Shown: one piece after another, positions 25,454 to 35,041 of the stretch
Position numbering within the stretch: position 1 is the stretch's first letter
Layout: every line of letters begins with the position of its first letter
Origin: Nonomuraea sp. SYSU D8015
GTDB taxonomy: Bacteria > Actinomycetota > Actinomycetes > Streptosporangiales > Streptosporangiaceae
Reading direction: 5' to 3'
Length of the DNA stretch: 64,000 nucleotides
Assembly (NCBI RefSeq): GCF_008065375.1
Contig: NZ_VJYI01000025.1
Span: 93,538-157,537 of the forward strand
Notes under the pieces: generated by a model
What the model was told of the DNA's origin: nothing
The model's input: the letters and a program-made list of their open reading frames with translations, nothing else
Databases searched by the model: none
Made by a program: the position numbers and the translations under genes

Positions 25454-26254
25454 CTACTCGCGGACCGCCCCTTGGAGCAGCCCGCGGACGAAGTGTCGCT
25501 GGAGGAACAAGTAGAAGATCACGACCGGGGTCGCCACGATGACCGACCCGGCCGCGAGGAGCGTGAAGCCGGAGGTGTACTGGCCCTGGAAGAAGGCCAA
25601 CCCCAGCGGCGCGGTGCGCAGCGACTCGCTGGTCACCATGATCAGCGGGATGAGGAACTCGTTCCACGTCCACATGAAGACCAGCACGGTCAGCGTGACG
25701 ACCGCGGGCCGGGCCGGCGGCACCAGCACCTGCCACAGGATGCGCCAGGTCGACGCGCCGTCGATGCGCGCGGCCTCGACGATCGCCCGGTTGGCGGCAC
25801 GGAAGTAGGCCCGCATCCAGAACGTCCCGAACGCCACCGACAGCGCCACCTGCGGCAGCGCGATCGACCAGAAGGTATCGATCAGGCCGAGCGCGCGCAG
25901 GTCGAAGTAGAGCGGCACCGCGACGGCCTCGCTCGGCATCATGATCCCGAGCATGAACAGGTAGAACAGCACCGACTGGCCGCGGAAGCGCATGGTGCCG
26001 AACGCGTACCCGCTCATGATCGACAGCAGCACGCTGACGACCACGACGAACGCCGACACGGCCAGGCTGCTGCGCAGGTAGGTGCCGAACCTGCCGATCT
26101 CCCACGCGGCCGCGAAGTTCCCGAGCCCCGCCGTGCCGCCGCTGTCGGCGGGCCCCAGCGCGGCGGACAGGATCGTCACGATGGGGAAGAGCGCGAACGC
26201 GGCGAACACCGACAGGATGACGTAGTTGGCCACCCGCTCCCCACGCGAGATCAC
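25454..26254 (-). CDS. Sugar ABC transporter permease (MalG type)
   Basis: A 266-residue inner-membrane permease with six predicted helices. The cytoplasmic EAA loop that docks on the ATPase reads IVEAARIDGASTWRILWQV. ALPQVALSVAFGTFWMRAYFR and MWTWNEFLIPLIMV are typical of MalG-like proteins. It starts at GTG 26254, overlapping the upstream permease stop by 4 bases (GTGA), which indicates translational coupling. No ATPase gene is in the operon; as in most actinobacteria, a shared MsiK-type ATPase elsewhere probably drives it. Confidence 0.93.
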   Translation of the reverse strand: MISRGERVANYVILSVFAAFALFPIVTILSAALGPADSGGTAGLGNFAAAWEIGRFGTYLRSSLAVSAFVVVVSVLLSIMSGYAFGTMRFRGQSVLFYLFMLGIMMPSEAVAVPLYFDLRALGLIDTFWSIALPQVALSVAFGTFWMRAYFRAANRAIVEAARIDGASTWRILWQVLVPPARPAVVTLTVLVFMWTWNEFLIPLIMVTSESLRTAPLGLAFFQGQYTSGFTLLAAGSVIVATPVVIFYLFLQRHFVRGLLQGAVRE

Positions 26255-27135
26255 GTGATCCTCCTGTCCGCGAACCGGTTGATCCCGAACGAGACCGCGA
26301 AGATGATGACGGTCAGCGTGATGCCGATCGCCGCCGCCGAGCCGACCTGGCTGAGCCCGAAGGCCCGGTGGTAGACCTCGTACGACGGCACGGACGTGGA
26401 GGTGCCGGGCCCGCCCCGCGTCGTGACGTACACCAGGTCGAACGTCCGCAGGGCGGCGATCACCGTCAGCGTCAGGGCGACCGCGATCTCGCCGCGCACC
26501 GACGGCAGCGTGACCGCGAAGAACTCCCTGACCGCGCCCGCGCCGTCCAGCCGCGCCGCCTCGTACAGCTCGGCCGGGATGCGGCTCATCCCGGCCAGCA
26601 GCAGCACGGTCACCAGGCCGGTCTCGAACCACGTGCCCACCACCCCGACCGCGGGGAGCGCGAAGGTGTAGTCGCCGAGCCAGCCCCGCGTCAGCGAGTC
26701 GAGCCCGAGCGCGCCGAGCAGCGTGTTGAGCGTCCCGTCCGGGGCGTACACGCGCCGCCAGGCCACCGCCACCACGACCATGGCGACCACCTGCGGCAGG
26801 AACACCACCGTGCGGAAGAAGCCGAGGCCGCGCACCTTGGCGTGGTTGAGCACCGCGGCCAGCATCAGGCCGATGGCCAGCGGGATCAGCGCGTAGAAGA
26901 CGATGAGGACCAGCGCGTGGCCGAAGGCGGCCCGCAGCCCCTCGTCGGCGACGATCGCGACGTAGTTGTCCAGCCCGGCCCACCGGCCGAGCGTCAGCCC
27001 GTCCCAGTCGTACAGCGAGATCTGCACCGCGCGGCCGATCGGATAGAGCAGGAACGCCGCGTAGACGGCGAAGGCCGGCAGCAGGTAGAGGTAGGCGACG
27101 CGGCGCGGCTCCCCGGGAGGCCGGGCTCCGGTCAT
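26251..27135 (-). CDS. Sugar ABC transporter permease (MalF type)
   Basis: A 294-residue permease with six hydrophobic segments, starting AYLYLLPAFAVYAAFLLYPI and with the EAA loop YEAARLDGAGAVREFFAVTLP. It forms a heterodimeric channel with the next gene, whose start it overlaps by 4 bases. It begins 7 bases after the stop of the binding-protein gene. Substrate specificity cannot be read from the sequence. Confidence 0.93.
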   Translation of the reverse strand: MTGARPPGEPRRVAYLYLLPAFAVYAAFLLYPIGRAVQISLYDWDGLTLGRWAGLDNYVAIVADEGLRAAFGHALVLIVFYALIPLAIGLMLAAVLNHAKVRGLGFFRTVVFLPQVVAMVVVAVAWRRVYAPDGTLNTLLGALGLDSLTRGWLGDYTFALPAVGVVGTWFETGLVTVLLLAGMSRIPAELYEAARLDGAGAVREFFAVTLPSVRGEIAVALTLTVIAALRTFDLVYVTTRGGPGTSTSVPSYEVYHRAFGLSQVGSAAAIGITLTVIIFAVSFGINRFADRRIT

Positions 27136-27142
27136 CGGCAGG

Positions 27143-28507
27143 TCATCCGTTGCTCTCGGCGAACGTCTTGTAGTCCTTCTCCAGCGTGGCCAGGAACTCC
27201 TGCGGCGCCGCCTTCTCGGCCAGCAGGTCCTGCAGCGCCGCCCCCAGCGTGTCGGCGAACGTCGGGGTGGCGTAGTCGAGGTACGGCACCAGCCCGTTCT
27301 TCGCCGTCACCGTGCCGAAGGCGGAGAAGACCTCCTGCTGCGGCCCGGCCGGCACCTTCTGCTGCCCGGTCTCGGCAATGGGCAGGTTGCCGGTGTCGGT
27401 GAGCACCTTCATGGCGTCGGGGCTGGTGATGAAGTTGATGTACGCCGCCGCCGCGTCCGGGTTGCGGCTCTTGGAGGTGATCGCGAACGGCAGCCCGGTG
27501 CCGCCCGTCGCGACCGGCGGCGCGTCGGCCGTGGTGCCCGGCGGCAGCATGAACCCGAGGTCGTTGCCCAGGGCCTTCTGCAGGTCGGCGAGGAGCCAGG
27601 TGCCGGCGATCATGAAGACGCCCTGGCCTTTGCCGAACGCCTGCCAGGCCGGATCGTACCCCTGCCCGTTGAAGCCCTTGGGGAAGTAGCCCTTGCCGAC
27701 CCAGCCGACGAGCTGCTCGGCGGCCGTGGTGTTCTCGGTCGTGTTCCACGAGGCGCCCTTGCGGCCGAAGGCCAGCGTGCTGATCTGGCCGGGCGGGACG
27801 TGACGGCCCTGGACGGTGCCGAACACGTGGATGGCCGGCCACTTGTCGAGGTTGCCCAGTTGCAGCGGCACCTCGCCGGCGGCCTTGGCCGTGGCCAGCG
27901 CCGCCTCGAAGTCGGACCAGGTCTTCGGCGGCTCGATGCCGAGCTTGGAGAGCTTGGCGCGGTTGTAGAAGATGCCGACGACCTCGCCGACCTGCGGCAG
28001 GCCGTACAGGTTGCCGTCGCCGAACAGCTTGCCGTCGGCGCTGTAGCGCGAGTAGCGCAGCACCGACTCCGGGTAGCGCTGTTTCCACCCGTACGCGTCG
28101 GCGTACGCGTCCAGCGGCAGGAGCTGGCCGGCCTTGACGAACGCGCCCATAGCCGAGCGGCCGTTGTTGGCCTCCACCACGTCGGGCGGCTCGTTGCCGC
28201 TCAGCGCCAGCCGCAGCGTGGTGTTGAGGTCGTCGAAGGAGCGCGACACCCGGTTGAGCTTGATATTGGGGTATTTGGCCTGGAAGGCGTCGTTGAGCTG
28301 CTTCATCTGGGCCGCCTGCCCGCCGCGCACCTCCTGGTCCCAGACGGTGAGCGTGACGTTGCCGAGGGCGGAGGGGTCGGTGCGCACGGCGGCCGGCGAC
28401 GGGGCGGGCGTCGTGGGCGGCGCCGAGGAGCCGGGCGCGCACGCGGCCAGGGCCAGGACGCCGGCGGCCAGCGCGGCGAGGGTCCGGTGTCGCGTCGGGG
28501 GGATCAT
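27143..28507 (-). CDS. Sugar ABC transporter substrate-binding lipoprotein
   Basis: A 454-residue family-1 solute-binding protein with lipobox LAAC near residue 20-23 and a Pro/Ser-rich linker. The mature domain begins NVTLTVWDQEVRGGQAAQ and has QAKYPNIKLNRV, PPDVVEANNG and GLPQVGEVVGIFYNRAKL, all typical of sugar binders. It sits 4 bases after the PfkB kinase stop and 7 before the permease start, in one transcript. Compared with the binding protein at 283-1560 it is only distantly related, so the two loci import different sugars. Confidence 0.93.
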   Translation of the reverse strand: MIPPTRHRTLAALAAGVLALAACAPGSSAPPTTPAPSPAAVRTDPSALGNVTLTVWDQEVRGGQAAQMKQLNDAFQAKYPNIKLNRVSRSFDDLNTTLRLALSGNEPPDVVEANNGRSAMGAFVKAGQLLPLDAYADAYGWKQRYPESVLRYSRYSADGKLFGDGNLYGLPQVGEVVGIFYNRAKLSKLGIEPPKTWSDFEAALATAKAAGEVPLQLGNLDKWPAIHVFGTVQGRHVPPGQISTLAFGRKGASWNTTENTTAAEQLVGWVGKGYFPKGFNGQGYDPAWQAFGKGQGVFMIAGTWLLADLQKALGNDLGFMLPPGTTADAPPVATGGTGLPFAITSKSRNPDAAAAYINFITSPDAMKVLTDTGNLPIAETGQQKVPAGPQQEVFSAFGTVTAKNGLVPYLDYATPTFADTLGAALQDLLAEKAAPQEFLATLEKDYKTFAESNG

Positions 28508-28511
28508 GGTG

Positions 28512-29708
28512 TCACTCCTTTTGCAGAGGCACGCGAGGCGTGTCCGGGTCCTCGTCCTCGGCAGGGGTCGTGCGGGAGCCCATGCCGACGTCGGCGTAGC
28601 GGGCGATGGTGGCGGCCGCGCGGCGCACCGCGCCGACCGGGACGGTGGGCACCAGGCGGTCGAGGAAGGCGTAGCGGCGGGCCAGCGAGCTGCCGTAGGC
28701 GCCGCTGTGGCCGGCCGCCTCGCGCACCTCGTGCCACCAGTCGGCGATGTCGCCCCAGCCCGGCGCGGCCAGCGAGCCGCCGAACTGCTGCACCGCCAGG
28801 GCCGCGCACACCTCGGCGAAGGCCAGCCGGTCGGCCAGCGGCCACCGGCACAGCGTGCCGAGCACGAAGCCGGCGCCGAACACGTCGCCGGCGCCCGTCG
28901 GGTCGAGCGCCGTCACGCGCGGCGCGGGGACGAACGCCTCCTCGCCCGTGGTGGAGTCGATGGCCATGGCGCCGTTGGCGCCGTCGGTCACCACCGCGAG
29001 GGGCACCCGGTCGGCGATCGCGTACAGCGCGTCGCGCGGCGTGTCGGTGCGGGTGTAGGCCATGGCCTCGGCCGCGTTCGGCAGGAACGCGTGGCAGATG
29101 GACAGCTGGTCGAGCACGGCGGGCGACCAGTCGCCTGACGGGTCCCAGCCCACGTCGGCGAAGAGCAGGGCGCCGTCGCGGTGCGCCAGCTCGGCCCAGT
29201 TGCAGGCGCTGCCGGCCGTGCCCAGCGGCTCTTCGGCGGAGAGCGTCACGATCACGGCTCGGGAGCGGGGCGGTTTGCCGATCAGCTCGGAGGCCGGCAT
29301 GGGCGCGGGGTGGCCGTGCGTCACCATGCTCCGGTCGCGGTCGACCGCCATGGAGACGGTCACCGGCGAGTGCCAGTGCTCGAAGCGCCGCGATCGGGAC
29401 AGGTCGACCGACTCCTGCTCCTCCAGCGTGCGCCAGCAGAAGTCGCCGTAGTCGTCGTCGCCGAAGGCGGCCGCCAGCGACGTGCGCAGGCCGAGGCGGC
29501 TGGTCGCGATGGCCAGGTTGGCGATGCCGCCCGGGCACGAGCCCATGCCCTCGGCCCAGATCTCGGTGCCCGCCTCGGGCATCGCGGGCAGGCCGGTGAA
29601 GATGATGTCCAGGAAGACCGTGCCGGCCAGGAACACGTCGAACTGCGGGCCCTCCGGGGTCCGCTCACCGGCCAGTGGGTCGTACGGGTCATATGCCTGG
29701 ACAGACAC
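28512..29708 (-). CDS. PfkB-family carbohydrate kinase
   Basis: A 398-residue ribokinase-like kinase. The N-terminal strand is FDVFLAGTVFLDIIFTGLP, a substrate glycine motif is CPGGIANLAIATSRLG, and the C-terminal signature DPTGAGDVFGAGFVLG carries the catalytic aspartate and anion hole. It would phosphorylate a sugar with ATP. I choose GTG 29708, because GGAGGA lies 9 bases before it and longer starts lie inside the operator region. It heads the operon kinase, binding protein, two permeases and deacetylase. With the divergent GH4 enzyme it suggests phosphorylation of the imported sugar before cleavage. The substrate is unknown. Confidence 0.88.
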   Translation of the reverse strand: MSVQAYDPYDPLAGERTPEGPQFDVFLAGTVFLDIIFTGLPAMPEAGTEIWAEGMGSCPGGIANLAIATSRLGLRTSLAAAFGDDDYGDFCWRTLEEQESVDLSRSRRFEHWHSPVTVSMAVDRDRSMVTHGHPAPMPASELIGKPPRSRAVIVTLSAEEPLGTAGSACNWAELAHRDGALLFADVGWDPSGDWSPAVLDQLSICHAFLPNAAEAMAYTRTDTPRDALYAIADRVPLAVVTDGANGAMAIDSTTGEEAFVPAPRVTALDPTGAGDVFGAGFVLGTLCRWPLADRLAFAEVCAALAVQQFGGSLAAPGWGDIADWWHEVREAAGHSGAYGSSLARRYAFLDRLVPTVPVGAVRRAAATIARYADVGMGSRTTPAEDEDPDTPRVPLQKE

Positions 29709-29740
29709 GGGAATGGGTCCTCCCTCGACACACCGGGATG

Positions 29741-29841
29741 TGCGCAATCTTGCACGTTTACTCGCGCGGTTCAAGTATTTTACGCGAGTATTTGGAGCAA
29801 GATGCTTACTCATGCGCGAATTTGACTGATACACTCGCGCC
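29741..29841. promoter_or_regulatory. Divergent promoter region with DeoR-type inverted repeats
   Basis: The A/T-rich region between the kinase and deoR starts holds TACTCGCG (29759-29766) inverted as CGCGAGTA (29783-29790), and a second pair, CAATCTTGC (29745-29753) with GCAAGATG (29797-29804). ACTCGCGC recurs at 29832-29839 just before the regulator start. These fit an operator for the adjacent DeoR protein controlling both directions. Confidence 0.6.
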
Positions 29842-30600
29842 GTGCTTCAGCGCCTCAGGCATGCCGAGATCATGCGCCGCGTCCGGCTCTCAGGCGCCAC
29901 CAGCGTCCGCGATCTCGCCAGCCAGCTCGGCGTGAGCCCGTCGACCATCCGCAGGGACCTCGAGGTGCTCGACCGCGACGGCACCCTGCGGCGCGTCCGC
30001 GGCGGCGCCCTGGCCAGTGTGGACGCCGACGACGCCCGGCCCTTCGCCGAGGTGGAGGCGGTGGACGAGCAGGACAAGGAGGCCGTGGCGGCCCGCGCCG
30101 CCGCGCTCGTCCGCGACGGCGACGTGATCCTGCTCGACATCGGCACCACCACCATGCGGCTGGCCCGGCGGTTGCGCGGCCGCCGCGTCACCGTCGTCAC
30201 CTCCAGCCTGGCCGTGCTCGACGTGCTGCGCTCCGACCCGGAGGTCGAGCTGCTGCTGCTGGGCGGCATGGTGCGCAGGCCCTACCACTCGCTGGTCGGG
30301 GTGCTGACCGAGGCGGCGCTGAGCCAGGTGGTGGCCGACCGCGTGTTCCTGGGGGCCAGCGGCGTGCGGCCGGACGGGCAGCTCGTCGACACCACGCTGG
30401 CCGAGGTGCCGCTCAAACGCGCCATGATCGCGGCGGCGCGGCAGGTGGTGCTGCTCGTGGACCGGCACAAGTTCCCCGGCACGGGCGCGCTGCGGGTGTG
30501 CGGGCCCGAGGACATCGACGTGATCGTCACCAACGAGGGCGCCGACGAGGCGACGCTGCGCAACTGCGCGGCGGCGGGAGCAGAGGTGCTGCTCACATGA
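29842..30600 (+). CDS. DeoR-family transcriptional regulator
   Basis: A 252-residue repressor. The N-terminal helix-turn-helix reads TSVRDLASQLGVSPSTIRRDLEVL, followed by GTLRRVRGGAL. The C-terminal sensor domain has the DGDVILLDIGTTTMRLARRL and VVTSSLAVL segments of the isomerase-like fold that binds a phosphorylated sugar. It starts at GTG 29842. Its stop overlaps the GH4 start by 4 bases (ATGA), so the two are made together. The phospho-sugar made by the PfkB kinase is a plausible inducer. The inverted repeats at 29741-29841 are its likely operator. Confidence 0.92.
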   Translation: MLQRLRHAEIMRRVRLSGATSVRDLASQLGVSPSTIRRDLEVLDRDGTLRRVRGGALASVDADDARPFAEVEAVDEQDKEAVAARAAALVRDGDVILLDIGTTTMRLARRLRGRRVTVVTSSLAVLDVLRSDPEVELLLLGGMVRRPYHSLVGVLTEAALSQVVADRVFLGASGVRPDGQLVDTTLAEVPLKRAMIAAARQVVLLVDRHKFPGTGALRVCGPEDIDVIVTNEGADEATLRNCAAAGAEVLLT

Positions 30601-31937
30601 GACTGGCCGTTATCGGGGGAGGCGGCTTCCGGGTGCCGCTCGTGTACGGTGCGCTCCTGCGTGATTCCGCCAAGCAGCGCGTGCGGGAGGTGGTGCTGTA
30701 CGACGTGTCGGCCGAGCGGCTGGAGGCCATCGGTCACGTGCTGCGCCGGCTCGCCGCGGGCCACGACGACCCGCCGGTCGTGCGCACCACCACCGAGCTG
30801 GACGCCGCGCTGCGCGAGGCCGACTTCGTCTTCTCCGCCGTCCGCGTCGGCGGCCTGGCTGGCCGCGTCGCCGACGAGCGGGTGGCGCTGGAGCTGGGGC
30901 TGCTCGGCCAGGAGACCGCCGGGCCCGGCGGCATCTCGTACGGGCTGCGCACCGTCCCGGTCGCGGTGCGCGTGGCCGAGCGGGTGGCCGCGCTCGCGCC
31001 CCGCGCCTGGGTCATCAACTTCACCAACCCGGCCGGCATGATCACCGAGGCCATGCGGCGGGTGCTCGGCGACCGCGTGATCGGCATCTGCGATTCGCCG
31101 ATCGGGCTGATCCGGCGGGCCGCAGCCGCGCTCGGGCTCGACCCGGCCCGCGTGTCGCCCGACTACGTGGGGCTCAACCACCTGGGCTGGCTGCGCGGCC
31201 TCGTCCATGAAGGGGAGGACGTGCTGCCCGGGCTGCTGGCCGACGACGCGGCGCTGCGGCAGGTCGAGGAGGCCCGGGTCTTCGGCGCCGAATGGGTGCG
31301 CACGCTGGGGGCGCTGCCCAACGAATACCTGTATTACTACTACTTCACCCGGGAGGCGGTCGCCGCGATCTCGGGCCGGACGCGCGGGGAGACCCTGCTG
31401 GACCAGCAGGAGGCCTTCTACGCCGCCGTCCGGGCGCGGCCCGGCGACGCGCTCGCGGAGTGGCGCCGGGCGCGCCGGCAGCGCGACGCGACGTACATGG
31501 CCGAGGCCCGCGGGGCCGCCGAGGCCGGCGAGCGGGACGCCACCGACCTGGAGGCGGGCGGGTACGAGGGCATCGCGCTCGCCCTCATGGCCGCGATCGC
31601 CCGCGGGGAGCCCGCCACCATGATCCTCAACGTGCGCAACGGCTCGTCCGTGCCCGGCCTGCCGGAGGACGCGGTCGTGGAGATCCCGTGCGCGGTCGGC
31701 GGCGCGGGCGTCCGCCCCCTGGCCACCCGTCCCCTGCCCGGCCGTCTCCTGGGCCTGGTCCAGCAGGTCAAGGCGGTGGAGCAGACCGCCATCGAGGCCG
31801 CGCTGACCGGCTCGGCCCGCCTCGCGGTCGAGGCCTTCGCCCTGCACCCGCTGGTGGACTCGGTGACGACGGCCCGAGCCCTGCTCGACGGCTACCGCGC
31901 CCGCATCCCCGAGCTGGCCGCCGTGATCGCGGGCTGA
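30597..31937 (+). CDS. GH4 family glycosidase (6-phospho-beta-glucosidase type)
   Basis: A 446-residue NAD- and metal-dependent glycosidase. The N-terminal Rossmann motif MRLAVIGGGGFRVPLVYGAL binds NAD. WVINFTNPAGMITEA, ICDSPIG (metal-binding cysteine) and VGLNHLGWLRG are family marks, with NEYLYYYYF further on. GH4 enzymes cleave by oxidation and elimination and many need a 6-phosphorylated substrate. An ABC importer delivers unphosphorylated sugar, so the divergent PfkB kinase might supply the phosphate; alternatively this enzyme acts on a free disaccharide. The ATG overlaps the deoR stop. Confidence 0.9.
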   Translation: MRLAVIGGGGFRVPLVYGALLRDSAKQRVREVVLYDVSAERLEAIGHVLRRLAAGHDDPPVVRTTTELDAALREADFVFSAVRVGGLAGRVADERVALELGLLGQETAGPGGISYGLRTVPVAVRVAERVAALAPRAWVINFTNPAGMITEAMRRVLGDRVIGICDSPIGLIRRAAAALGLDPARVSPDYVGLNHLGWLRGLVHEGEDVLPGLLADDAALRQVEEARVFGAEWVRTLGALPNEYLYYYYFTREAVAAISGRTRGETLLDQQEAFYAAVRARPGDALAEWRRARRQRDATYMAEARGAAEAGERDATDLEAGGYEGIALALMAAIARGEPATMILNVRNGSSVPGLPEDAVVEIPCAVGGAGVRPLATRPLPGRLLGLVQQVKAVEQTAIEAALTGSARLAVEAFALHPLVDSVTTARALLDGYRARIPELAAVIAG

Positions 31938-32011
31938 CCCTTCGCCGGGCGGCCGGTACACCGTCCATGGACCTGCTCCACCCATGGTGAACAGGCAGGA
32001 CACCTCGTAGA

Positions 32012-33305
32012 GTGGATGGCGTGGGCCAGTTCGTCCGGGCTCGCGGGCCGGGCACGCAGACGCCGATCAGGCCGCGGATCGACTACGCGGCGCTGTTCGC
32101 CGCCACGCCGAGCCCCTGCCTGGTCCTGGGCCCTGATCTGGTGATCGCCGACGTCAACCGGGCCTATCTGCGCGCGACCGGCCGTACCTCCGACGATCTG
32201 ATCGGACGGCACATCTTCGACGCCTTCCCGGACAACCCCGACGACCCCCACGCCAGCGGGGTGAGGAACCTGAGCGCGTCGCTGCACCGTGTGCTCGCCT
32301 ACCGCGAACCGGACACGATGGTGCTGCAGAAGTACGACATCCCCGTCGCCGGCCGCCCCGGGGTCTTCGAGGAGCGCTGGTGGTCCCCGATCAACACGCC
32401 CGTCCTCGCGCCGGACGGGACGGTGGTGTGGATCATCCATCGGGTGGAGGACGTGACCGAGTTCATCCGATCCGGCCGCCCCGCGGTCCGCGGCTCGACG
32501 AGGCCCGAGGAGGCGATGGAGGCGGAGCTGTACGCCAGGGCGCAGGAACTGCATCGGCTGAACGAGGAGCTCCGCCACGCCCACGCCCGTGAACGCCGGG
32601 TCGCGCTCGCCCTGCAGGAAGCCATGCTCCGCGCCCCCGACCTGGAGCTCCACCCGGACATCGCGGTGCGTTACCTGCCGGCCGTGGGAACGCTGAACGT
32701 CTGCGGCGACTGGTACGACGTCGTCGACCTGCCGGACGGCCGCTTCGCCGTCGCGGTCGGCGACGTCGTCGGCCACGGCCTCGAGGCCGCCGCGGTCATG
32801 GGGATGCTGCGCAGCGCGCTGAGCGCCGCGATCCGCGCCGTACAGCACCCGGCGCCGGCGCTGGACGTGCTCTGCCTGTACGCGCGTTCGCTCGAGGAAG
32901 CGCTGAACACCACGGCCGTCCAGGCCATGATCGACACGAGAGGACACCGTATCAGCTACAGCAGCGCCGGCCATCTGCCGCCCGTCCTGCTTCACGCGGA
33001 CGGCTCCTGCACGCTCCTGGACCAGGCCACCGACCCTCCGCTGGGCGCCCGCTCCGAGCACGTCGACCGTCCCCAGGCCGAGCTGTCCTACACGGGCGGC
33101 AGCACCCTCGTCCTCTACACCGACGGTCTCATCGAGCGCCGCGGCGAGGACATCGACGTCGGCCTGGCCCATCTGACCGACGCGCTCGCCCGGTTCCACA
33201 GGCTCGGCCCGGAGCGCCTCGCCGACGCCCTGCTGGCACGCCTGGGCGTCAGCAGCGGCGCCCGCGACGACATCGCGCTGCTGATGGTCCGCCTGTTAGG
33301 CGTCG
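32012..33305 (+). CDS. PAS-domain SpoIIE/PP2C-type phosphatase (domain-supported part)
   Basis: A sensor phosphatase of the RsbU type. A PAS domain (about residues 22-150, LFAATPSPCLVLGPDLVIADVNRAY in part) leads by a coiled-coil linker (EAELYARAQELHRLNEELRHAHARERRVALALQEAML in part) to a PP2C domain with GDWYDVVDLPDGR, VGDVVGHGLEAAAVMG, SSAGHLPPVLL, YTDGLIERRGEDI and ARDDIALLMVRL. It would dephosphorylate an anti-anti-sigma factor. It starts at GTG 32012 or 32021. The conserved domain ends near 33305, but the frame has no stop until 35131 and there runs antisense to the kinase gene. A TAG one frame over at 33297 suggests a lost stop or a frameshift. Confidence 0.82.
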
Positions 33306-33487
33306 ACGCGCCAGGACACCCGCCGCCTGGATCGGACCGCACGCGGGACGTGCGCCCCGGCCCTGGACACGTTCTCCCGCATGATCGACGAGCCACATCG
33401 ACGTCAAGAGGCACAGGAGAGGCGATCACGCGAAACGTGGCCTGCGGTGACCCCCGGGCGGATCAGCCGGGGACTCGCCGGGCCCGG

Positions 33488-35041
33488 TCAGGACGGGGCG
33501 GAGGCCGTCCCCGTCGGGCCGGCGGTTGCGGACGTGGAGGGCGGCGGGGACTCGCCGGGGCCCTCCTGGGGGATCGTGCTGATAGAACCGGACGGTTGCG
33601 GGCAGTCGCGGCGGGCCGCCGCGTTGCCGCGTCCGCGGCCCATCGGGTTCGCGCAGTCGCCGGGATCGGGCCCGTCCGAATCGCCGGGGCCGCTCGAACT
33701 CGACGGCCGGGACGTGTCCTTGCCGCGGTCGGCCGAGGGGCTCAGGACGGCGACCGGGTCCTTCGTACGGGTGTGCGTGACGAAGACCGTCGGCGTGGAC
33801 GTGACGGGCGCCACGGTCGCCGCCCGCGTGGTGGGCGGCAGGACGCGGCCCGGGGTGGCGGACGGCCGGATGGTGGAGTCGGCGCTGCCCTGGGGCTGGA
33901 CGGCGGGCGGGTTGCCGGGCAGCAGGGAGCCGCCGCCCATCCTCGTCGCGTCCGTGCCCGAGGCCACGATCACCGTGACCGCCGCGATGGACACGGTGGC
34001 CAGGGCCGCGAAGCTGGCGTGCGACAGATGCGCCCCCGCCTTTGCCCTGCTCTTGCGCCGCGGGGCGGTGCCGGACTCCGGCCCGGCGGAGGGCGGCGAC
34101 GCGAGGCGTACCAGCCCTCCGCCGGGCGGGTACGGCACGGGCGTCCAGATCTCCCCGAGCACCTCCGCCACCGCCTGCCGCAGGTCCCAGGGGTCGCCGA
34201 CGCCGCCCGCGGCCAGCAGCGCCCGCAGCAGGTCGGCGGCCTTGGGCCGGTCGGCGGGGTCCTTGGCCAGCGCCGCCTCGGCGGCGGGCCGCAGCATGGC
34301 GGGCACGCCGTCCAGGCGCGGCGGATCGAGCAGGACGCGCCTGGTGAACACGTCCGGCTCCCCGCCGCCGAACGGGTGGTGCCCCGACGCCGCGAAGGCC
34401 ACCAGGCACCCCCACGCGAACACGTCCGACGCGGGCAGCGCCGGACCGCCCGTCAGCCGCTCCGGCGCCACCCAGCCGGGGCTGCCCATGACCTGCCCGG
34501 CCTGCGTGTGCGCGGCGAGCGTGTCGACGTCGCGGGCGATGCCGAAGTCGATGACCCGCGGTCCGTCCGTGGACAGCAGCACGTTGCCGGGCTTGAGGTC
34601 CCGGTGCACGAGTCCCGCCTCGTGCACGGCCACCAGCGCCGCGGCGACGCCGAGCGCCACGCCGTAGGCCAGGTCGGGTGTGAGCGGCCCGTTGGCCATG
34701 ACGACCTGCGAGAGGGCCGGGCCGGGGATGTACTCCGTGACCAGGTACGGGCGGTCCTTGTCGGTGCCGTCCTCCACGACCGCCGCCGTGCAGAAGGGCA
34801 CCAATCTTCGCGAGAAAGCCACTTCCTCAGCGAAGCGAGCCCGGAGCGTGGCATCGTTGAGATGCACCGCATGCGGTGTCTTGAGCGCGACCAGGCCACC
34901 CTGAGGGTGTTCGGCCAGATAGACCACTCCCATCCCGCCCGTGCCGAGGCGGCCGAGGAGAAGATATCGGCCGATGATGACCGGGTCGCCCACCGTAAGC
35001 GGTCGCACGCCAGGTGGCATGCCGCTCTCCCCACGCGCCAT
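33488..35041 (-). CDS. Membrane Ser/Thr protein kinase (PknB-like, no PASTA)
   Basis: A 517-residue Hanks-type kinase. The N-terminal domain has the P-loop LGTGGMGVVYLAEH, Lys in LVALKTPH, the catalytic loop HRDLKPGN and DFGIARD, then SPGWVAPERL, so it should be active. A linker is followed by one membrane helix (SFAALATVSIAAVTVIVAS) and an extracytoplasmic Pro/Ser/Thr-rich tail of about 150 residues without PASTA repeats. The ATG at 35041 has AAGGAGAG about 9 bases before it. It is convergent with the SpoIIE phosphatase, and both probably serve stress signalling. The external ligand is unknown. Confidence 0.9.
   Translation of the reverse strand: MARGESGMPPGVRPLTVGDPVIIGRYLLLGRLGTGGMGVVYLAEHPQGGLVALKTPHAVHLNDATLRARFAEEVAFSRRLVPFCTAAVVEDGTDKDRPYLVTEYIPGPALSQVVMANGPLTPDLAYGVALGVAAALVAVHEAGLVHRDLKPGNVLLSTDGPRVIDFGIARDVDTLAAHTQAGQVMGSPGWVAPERLTGGPALPASDVFAWGCLVAFAASGHHPFGGGEPDVFTRRVLLDPPRLDGVPAMLRPAAEAALAKDPADRPKAADLLRALLAAGGVGDPWDLRQAVAEVLGEIWTPVPYPPGGGLVRLASPPSAGPESGTAPRRKSRAKAGAHLSHASFAALATVSIAAVTVIVASGTDATRMGGGSLLPGNPPAVQPQGSADSTIRPSATPGRVLPPTTRAATVAPVTSTPTVFVTHTRTKDPVAVLSPSADRGKDTSRPSSSSGPGDSDGPDPGDCANPMGRGRGNAAARRDCPQPSGSISTIPQEGPGESPPPSTSATAGPTGTASAPS

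Noticed and set aside
22847..26374. Plus-strand open frame of 1175 codons
   Set aside because: It is the shadow of the PIG-L deacetylase and permease genes. It reads as low-complexity Gly/Arg/Val sequence with no domain.
33381..34667. Plus-strand open frame of 428 codons after the SpoIIE gene
   Set aside because: It is antisense to the Ser/Thr kinase, which has all catalytic motifs. Low complexity, no ribosome site.
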